A program made the translations under genes and the position numbers. The notes below the pieces were generated by a model. The model was not told the DNA's origin. It saw only the letters and a list, made by a program, of their open reading frames with translations, and did not search any database. Shown here piece by piece: positions 42,440 to 49,185 of a stretch of DNA of 49,185 bases; positions within the stretch are counted from its first letter, which is position 1, and each line of letters opens with the position of its first letter. Source of the DNA: Spongospora subterranea f. sp. subterranea (Eukaryota > Endomyxa: Phytomyxea > Phytomyxea > Plasmodiophorida). The stretch spans positions 1 through 49,185 of the forward strand of contig JAUGWO010000146.1 of assembly GCA_049724395.1 (NCBI GenBank), written 5' to 3'.

Positions 42440-45400
42440 CTTTCAGATCGAGCAAATCTCCGTTGCTATGATCAATGTGGAACCGTTTCTGGATGAGATG
42501 ATGTCTGGCAATGTTTTGTTGCATACGAGATGGTGTACCAATGACCTAGGGGCCTTAAAAGATAAGCGCTGGCCCACATACCTGAGGTTTACGCCGAATC
42601 TGCCGATGTCTTCGACAAAACGAAAGCAGACGAACTACCCGAGCATAGAAAATTCGATTGTACCATTGATCTGCACGAAGGCAAAGAACCACTATTCGGC
42701 CGCCTTGATGATCTGTCTCCACGCGAACAGCATGCATTGAAGGCGTATCTGAAGGACAATCTGCACAAAGGATTTATTCGGCCGACCAAGTCGCCTGCAG
42801 GAGCACCAGTTTTGTTTGTAAACAAAAAAGACGATTCGCTACGTCTTTGCATGGACTATCGAGGCCTCAATTCAGTCACGGTTCGCAATCGATACCCGCT
42901 CCCGTTGATTGATCACTTACTCGCCCAATTGAATACCGGCAAAATCTCGACCAAAATTGACCTCTGTCGAGGAGCGTACAACCAGGTCAGAGTTCGCCGC
43001 GGCGACGAATGGAAGATGGCATTTCGAACACCTTATGGTCTTTTCGAATATCTGATTATGCCTTTGGGATTACAACAATGCACCGGGCGCTTTCCAGTAT
43101 TCTATGAATGACACGTTTCGAGATCACATCGACCAGTTCGTGATTATCTATCTCGATGACATTTTGATATATTCGGACAATGCAATAATTCACGGGCACC
43201 ATGTTCGACAGGTCAAAACCAGATGGGGGGATTCCAGATTTCTACGCCAAACTGGAAAAATGTTTGTTCAATGCAGAGGAAGTAGAGTCTTTGGGATAGA
43301 TGGTGTCATCCAAGGGTCTCTGCGCCTGGACCCTGCAAAAGTCGATTCGGTCATGTCCTGGCAAACACCTGATAATGTCCAGCAACTTCAAGTCCTTCTG
43401 GGTTTCGCGAACTTTTATCGCAAGCCTCTGACGGATTTGACTCGGCTGAATGTTGAATTCAAATGGCGCAAGCGAGCGGATCAAGCATTCATATTTCGTA
43501 GCTCTCAGGCAAGCGTTCGAATGTGTATCGGGCCGGTTTTAATGCACTTTGACGTTCCTTGCGAACTGCGTCGAGCATTGCCATCGTCATGATTCTCTCA
43601 CAACGCGATACCAATGACGATCTTCGCCCCGTCGCAATTTACTCGCGAAAATTACCCGAACATGAGATCAACTACCCAACTTATGACAACGAGCTATTGG
43701 CGATTATTACTGCATTCCAGCAATGGCGACAATTCCTGGATACTGATCGTCATCAGACCATTTTTCATAGCGACCATCACAATTTGATTTACTTTTGGTC
43801 TAGTCATCGTCTGAGTAGCAGGCAAGCGCGGTGGTCCCAATTCTTATGCCAATTCGATTTCATCATACAGCATCGTCCAGGTCGTTTTCATGTCAAAGTC
43901 GATGCACTCACCCGTCGTCCCGAAATACCGTCCGACTCCAGATGAAGAGATTGCCATACATCAGTATGATTGTGTGCTGCCCTCTCATCGTTTCAATGTC
44001 GTCAATTCGGTAGCAATCAACGCAGTGGGCGAAGCTGAGAAACCGCCTGACGAGGACCAATTTTTCGCAGATGTTCGACATAATCAGAAAACTCCGATTC
44101 AATGACTTTGAAGACGTTGGGGAAGCTAGACGAACGGGCAGGTCAATATTTTTTTGTTAAGGATTGCGAATTGTACCACAATGACCATCACCTTGTTGTC
44201 TTGGGCGACAAATGCAAATTGACTGTCTTGCGAACGCATCATGACGCTCCTGTGGGGGTTTATTTTGGTGTCGCATAGACACTTGACGCGATTAAAAGGG
44301 ATTTAACAGTATGTATCCTCATGCGATATTTGTCAGCGCTCCAAAACACATCGCCATAAACCGCAAGGGCTGCTGCTACCACTCCCATTGCAACGGATAT
44401 TTGGAAGTCATTATCGATGGATTTCATCGTCAAACTTCCAAAATCAGCTGGTTACCACTCTATTCTCGTCATTGTTGACCGCTGTTCGAAAATGCGCATT
44501 TTGTTCCATGTCGCGAATCGATAACGGCTCCCGAGGTGGCAGACCTTCTCATTGCAACCGTTTTCCGATTGCACGGGTTTCCAGATGATATTGTATCGGA
44601 CCGTCGACCTCAGTTTATTTCCCGTGTCTGACCGTTTCTGGCAACATTTGTTATCGCGTTTACAAATCAAACGAAACCTATCATCATCTCGTCACCCGCA
44701 GTCGGATGGCCAGACCGAACGAGTTAATCAAATTCTAGAGCAGTATCTACGTTGTTTCATCAGTTTCTTACAGGACGATTGGAGTGGTATTCTTTCCATG
44801 GCGCAATTCGCTTACAACAATACAAGCAATCGTCAGCTGGTATGACACCGTTTTTCGCATTCTATGAATACCATCCCCGTTTTCATGGCCTGCTTCCGCG
44901 TTCACCTACCAGTATAAACCCATCGGCTGACGATCGTGCCGATCACCTGTCTGTGATCAGAAAATTTCTTCAGCCAGCAGCAATTGACACAATCTGTCGC
45001 TGACATGAAACGCTTCGCTGATGACGGTCGCATTCCATCTTCCGAGATTCAACAAGGCGATCGAGTCATGGTAAACCGACTAACCGACCTTGCAATAAGT
45101 TGGACTATAAGATGTTGGGACCCTACACGATTACAGGCAAAGTCAACAGCGTCGCATATCGTGTCGATCTGCCATCGACATCTCGACTACACAACGTGTT
45201 TCACGTCTCGCAACTTGAGAAATACCAGCCGAACACGCTGACGCATCGAAACCAGCCAGCCTCCTCCTCCACCCATCTGCTGTCTCCAGACGACAAGCCG
45301 CTGTCTGTTGTCAAAGCAATCCTGGACTCAAGATATCATCGCAAGCGGTTGGAGTATTTTATTGACTGGGAGGGATACCCACCATCGGAGAGGTCATGGG

Positions 45401-45510
45401 AACCAGCGGCCACTTTAGGAGCAACCGACCCCCTGGTAGAAGATCTTCGCCTATTTCACCAGCAACACCTAGAGAAGGCGGGACCGATGTTAAGACGCCC
45501 CAGAGGATAG
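42440..45510 (+). mobile_element. Ty3/gypsy chromovirus, pol with chromodomain
   Basis: Nearly full pol region of a chromodomain Ty3/gypsy element: RT (FVNKKDDSLRLCMDYRGL, VIIYLDDILIYSD), RNase H (YDNELLAIITAFQQW), integrase ([19 protein letters not shown]), GPYTITGKVNSVAYRVDL region, and a C-terminal chromodomain (YFIDWEGYPPSERSWEP). Ends near a purine tract (GAGGATAGGGGGACA) typical of the 3' polypurine site. No LTRs identified; gag missing or unrecognised. Broken with several breaks, but the most complete element here and probably fairly young. Confidence 0.92.
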
Positions 45511-45516
45511 GGGGAC

Positions 45517-45550
45517 AGGAACATACTTAGGTACAGGTGCGTATGTTCCT
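45517..45550. repeat. Short inverted repeat at element end
   Basis: AGGAACATAC at 45517-45526 pairs with GTATGTTCCT at 45541-45550. It lies just after the polypurine-like site of the chromovirus, where a 3' LTR would begin. Confidence 0.6.
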
Positions 45551-46911
45551 AGCAGACGGTTTCAGAATTTGGAAATAAACTGGGGGCCACGATCACTAAA
45601 TGATCTGATCGGTGATGCCATAAAGCCGAACAATGGTAAAACAGGTTTGNNNNNNNNNNNNNNNNNNNNNNNNNNNNAGAGCGGAATGTCGGTAATGAAG
45701 TAGAGGCCAACGGAGCCAAATGGGGCGAGAAGGAATAGATAGGGACTGCAGCAGGAATGAAGGATTCATTCGGGAAGTCTTTGAGCGGGCACATGTTTTA
45801 CACGAACCGATATACATTTTGACAAATAACGATGATCCAGTGCCACCAATCGTTGCGTTTTACGAGATTGAGGGTCCGGGCGAAACCGAAGTGACCAGCG
45901 GTGGGGGAATCGTGGCGAAGACGAAGCACAGCGAGACGACAATCGTCACGGTCTGGAACATAGATGCGGTTTCCGAAAAGGAGCAAATTCCCGGCTCGAG
46001 AGAACTGGGATTTTGAGTCCATATCGTGGAAATGAGATTGGGCGAATTTATCTTTAAAAGTAGCATCGACGACTCGAGCATGACCGGCGGGAAGTGTTAA
46101 GGGATCAGGAGACAGAGAAGGGAGAGAAGCGGCGGCGCTGCGGACGGAAGCGCGAGGGGTAAGATCAGGAGCGAGAACTTGAGAGGATCCAACGACATGA
46201 AGGGGTTCGAGGGCAGGGTTAGGAACGAGGTCTAGGACGCAACCAGAGACAAAAACAGGATTAGGAACAAAAAATTGGAAGAGTGATCTCGGACTGAACC
46301 AGAAACAGGAACGGGATCAGGAACAGAAACGGGCGCTGGAAAAACGGATATCGCGTCGGCGAGACCAGCTCGGAACCAATAAACTTGTCGAAATCATTGT
46401 CCATGACGATCCACCGGAATTCAGCAGCATGAACGACAACAGTTCGGCGACCTCGACGAAGCTGGGTTAGCTTTATAACTGCGGTTTTTGTCCGATGCGG
46501 ATCGTCGAACGTTGCCGTGAATTTCCTTCGAATTTGTGCCACGAAGAGAGCATTGGTTCGGTGTGTTCCAGATAAGGTGTTATCCAGTCGAGGGCGACTC
46601 CCCGAAGCAATGAAGCGGCCAAGCCTATCTTGGCCGTGTCGGTTGGGAAGCGGTCCGGTGACATCGAATTAAAGTTTCACACTATTTATGAATTGACGGA
46701 ACAGGCTTCGTTGGCCATCGAATTTCTCTGGAAGTGGAAGCTTTGGCCCTGCAAGTGAACGAGGAGCGGAACCCATCATGACTTCTTCCGGTTTTTCTGT
46801 AGTCAAAACACAAATCATTTCGGCTAGTTCTGCGTTCCGCTCCATCAATTGCGATTTGGACTGATCCAAACAGGTAAGCCGACCATAGAAATCTCGCATT
46901 ACCTCTCTAGA
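45549..46911 (-). mobile_element. Ty3/gypsy gag and integrase relic (minus strand)
   Basis: Minus strand from right to left: gag-like start (MRDFYGRLTCLDQSKSQLME, LPLPEKFDGQRSLFRQFINS), TAKIGLAASLLRGVALDWI, then integrase zinc-binding region (RIYVPDRDDCRLAVLRLRHD, AGHFGFARTL, CKTCARSK). RT and RNase H are missing between them, so a large internal part is lost. Broken. Contains an assembly gap. Confidence 0.8.
45650..45677. other. Assembly gap (28 N)
   Basis: Run of N within the minus-strand Ty3 relic; true length unknown. Confidence 1.
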
Positions 46912-47849
46912 TGTGCCGGATTCGACGAATCAAAGTTTTCCATTGTTTGAGTGCACTTCGGGATTAAGATTCGCATCGGGCAAAAACCCAGTTATAAAGC
47001 TAACTCAGCTTCGCCAAGATCGCCATTCTAGTGTTAAGGGCAAGAAATCGATCTTACAGATAAAGGCAATGAGAATGGCGAATGGTGTATTCAATCGTAT
47101 TTGATCCACCTTGATCCGTTTGAAAGGCGGAAACGAGCCCTGAGATTACGGGACAAAAACAATGGCGGGTTCAGGCATCTGGTTCGCATATGTGAAGGGG
47201 AATGGTTGGTTGACGTTGGCTGAATCATGACAGTAGATATGTAGAACGAAAATTATTATTGTGGAGACATACAGAAATGGAACAATCTTTTTTTCTAAAA
47301 TTTCGAGTTAGCGTTCATTGGAAGATTACGATCTATGTATTGCACCACATGCATGGAAAACCATCAACCCCGATGGGACATAGTAGACTGAATCATTATA
47401 GGACCCTATTTTCAATTGATGAAGACACTCTGATGAATAGCAACATTGCAACAATACATAATCAATTTGAGATGTACGTTGAAAATTACATAGGGAAAGT
47501 AGATGGACCGAAACAGGTCTCATTAAAGATAACTGACAACGAATCATTGATCAACAAAACTGAAACACCAACGACATCCTTAACTCAGCCGAGCCATTGT
47601 CTGCTGACTGGGGAGAACTAACTAGACCAACACACAATGCTGACTCCGAAAAACAGGACCGGCGAATTACTGCAAAATATCCCATCAATGGTCCAACCAA
47701 TTCCAGGACCCAAGCAACCTTGCCAGCATAGACCGATCTAATTCAGAATTACCCGATTATTTCAAACCTCATAAAAACCCACAAAATACGTCTAGGTAAC
47801 AAAACTACCAAACACCACCTGGTAACAAAACAACCAACAAACCTCATAT
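46912..47849. other. AT-richer region without recognised gene
   Basis: From about 47230 base composition turns AT-rich. A plus-strand frame at 47259-47621 (120 codons; first ATG at 47277) has no recognised domain; given the LINE fragment that follows, part of this may be LINE ORF1 or 5' sequence. Confidence 0.35.
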
Positions 47850-48250
47850 CGTTACGACTTGAGACCATCAAAAAAGCAAACCGTATTACAAACTACTTTA
47901 ACATAGAACAAAAAACTAGACTCTTTAAAAAAAACACAAAGGCATAAACAAGGTCGCCATTCACGACTATCGAATTGCACAACGGAATGCCGGCCGGTTA
48001 ACGGAGATACAGTCTTATGAACTGGTTTTGCTTCACAAACAAACACAACAAACAAACACAATATCGACGTGATATGCATATCCGAGCTAGGGCACAGAAG
48101 AAGAATAGCCGGATTCCCTAATTATCACTGCACCAATACATTCCCTCAATCAGCAATATTCTGGAGGAATGGATTGGATATCCAAACAATTAACTGCCCC
48201 ACTATATATCAGCAAATTTGAATAATCGCGATTCAACACGCTACTACTAC
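47850..48250 (+). mobile_element. LINE endonuclease fragment
   Basis: Non-LTR retrotransposon apurinic-endonuclease-like start: YRIAQRNAGRLTEIQSYELV in one frame, then IDVICISELGHRRRIAGFPN and YHCTNTFPQSAIFWRNG in another, matching the order of the LINE endonuclease N-terminus. The two parts are in different frames at about 48060, and the frame ends near 48221 with no RT domain following, so it is a 5' fragment. Confidence 0.6.
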
Positions 48251-48305
48251 TATTGAATAAGAAATAATGTTGAGATATACGTACATACCACCAGACGTTA
48301 ACAAT

Positions 48306-49175
48306 ATGGCGAGATCCAAGATCTGGAAAGCAAGGAAACAATTTGTAGATGATTTAGTGTCGAGGCGGCACACATCCACAAGGGTCTTGCCGAAAATGCT
48401 GGGCAAATCGTGCAGTCGTGGATCAAGAATATCCATCAGGTTATTGAGCAGCAAAATATAAAGCCGTGCAATATCATCAACATGGACCAGGTTTCAAGGT
48501 ACTTCGAGACTGAGCCGAAATCGACGATAACAACGATGGAAAGCCGCGAGGTGCTCCTACGGAAACGGGGAAGCTCACACTGCTACCTTCACCGTCCAAT
48601 CCGATGGAAAGCTTTTGACTCGGCACGTTTTGCGGTGCTTTATATCATCGACTCCTACGCGTGTCACGTTATGATGTTTAACGAGAAGCTTCTTGAGAAA
48701 TACAACGTGAACGTTGCCATTGTTCCGGCAAACATGATGAACATCTTTACAACCACTCGATGTTGGCATTAACCGATACTTTCCAGCAGTTTCACAATGA
48801 TCGCTATGAAGGATGTATTTGCCCACGCGCTCGGAAACCCGGACTTGCAGACCAAGCAAGGAAATGTCAAGGTTCCGCCTTACAAGATGGTTTCCCGATG
48901 GATTTCGGATTGGCAAGAGAGCGGCTCGATGCGAATATGGCAAAGGCTTTCAAGGCTGTGCATATGCCACCCCTCCGAATTCGATGTCGACTTGCTGCAT
49001 CCCCCTTGAAGGCCTTGTTCCACTCCGACGTCGATCCTGTGGCCGGCAACAAGAATTCGGGGACTTGTTGGAATCGGAGTACGCGACCCTACCTTGCATG
49101 CATATCACTGAGCCAGACTTCTACCTCCCATTTAACACAACTACCAGTTTGTTCGCCTGCATCTACCGATACAAG
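48306..49175 (+). mobile_element. Tigger/pogo-type DDE transposase, degraded
   Basis: DNA transposon transposase of the DDE-1 class. Reads MARSKIWKARKQFVDDLVSR, TRVLPK, then in another frame SWIKNIHQVIEQQNIKPCNI and INMDQVSRYFETEPK with the first catalytic Asp, LYIIDSYACHV with the second, and NPDLQTKQGNVKVPPYKMVS near the C-terminus. Frame changes occur around 48410, near 48770 (N-to-C parts) and again near 48930. Between SSH (48580) and the IIDSYACH block some 60 residues usual in the family are missing, so there is an internal deletion. No terminal inverted repeat is in view; the right end is cut by the window. Confidence 0.85.
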
Positions 49176-49185
49176 GTAGGAATGG

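Noticed and set aside
1-49185. tRNA or rRNA genes
   Set aside because: Scattered GTTCGA words were checked by eye, but none has a matching acceptor stem and anticodon arm.

Overview
The window is nuclear DNA of a eukaryote. Ordinary host genes carry short GT-AG introns (about 50-140 bases), use the standard code, and are packed tightly between large blocks of decayed retroelements. The host set is QNG1, HOP2, MINDY, SLY1, a PrpB-type methylisocitrate lyase, an F-BAR/RhoGAP protein, ATAD3, a divergent kinesin and a macro-domain protein. A bacterial-type PrpB next to ATAD3, many small introns and Ty3, copia, Penelope-like, LINE and Tigger relics suggest a protist or early-branching fungus or oomycete-like organism; I cannot name the species. 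|| Layout: 1-1350 Ty3/gypsy fragment; 1.5-2.6 kb queuosine salvage gene; 2.8-3.1 kb tandem repeat; 3.4-4.7 kb HOP2; 5.0-5.9 kb MINDY; 6.0-8.1 kb SLY1 (minus strand, tail to tail with MINDY); 8.2-11.5 kb gene-poor with a copia relic and diverged direct repeats; 11.5-12.8 kb PrpB-like lyase; 13.3-15.4 kb F-BAR/RhoGAP; 15.7-16.7 kb a large imperfect inverted repeat; 16.7-18.4 kb weakly gene-like sequence; 18.4-20.9 kb the first secreted-protein unit plus Ty3 relics; 21.2-24.6 kb ATAD3; 24.7-27.8 kb kinesin-like; 28.3-29.0 kb macro domain; 30.2-41.6 kb several more secreted-protein units mixed with Ty3, Penelope-like and copia relics; 42.2-46.9 kb Ty3/gypsy relics including a chromodomain element; 47.8-49.2 kb a LINE endonuclease fragment and a Tigger/pogo transposase relic. 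|| The most interesting content is a multicopy family of small secreted proteins that I do not recognise. Two copies look whole (164 aa at 18839 and 156 aa at 34488), three are broken and one is a scrap. Members share a signal peptide beginning MS-x-x-GGS, two conserved cysteines and a C-terminal motif (MAxLFYxQTxxSLPxFWG). They sit in duplicated units with repeated flanks, and three copies share a TATATATAG promoter. Other points: four host genes each need a one-base skip in the same direction to stay in frame, and ATAD3 carries a 45-base A run that reads as 15 lysines inside its AAA+ C-terminal region.
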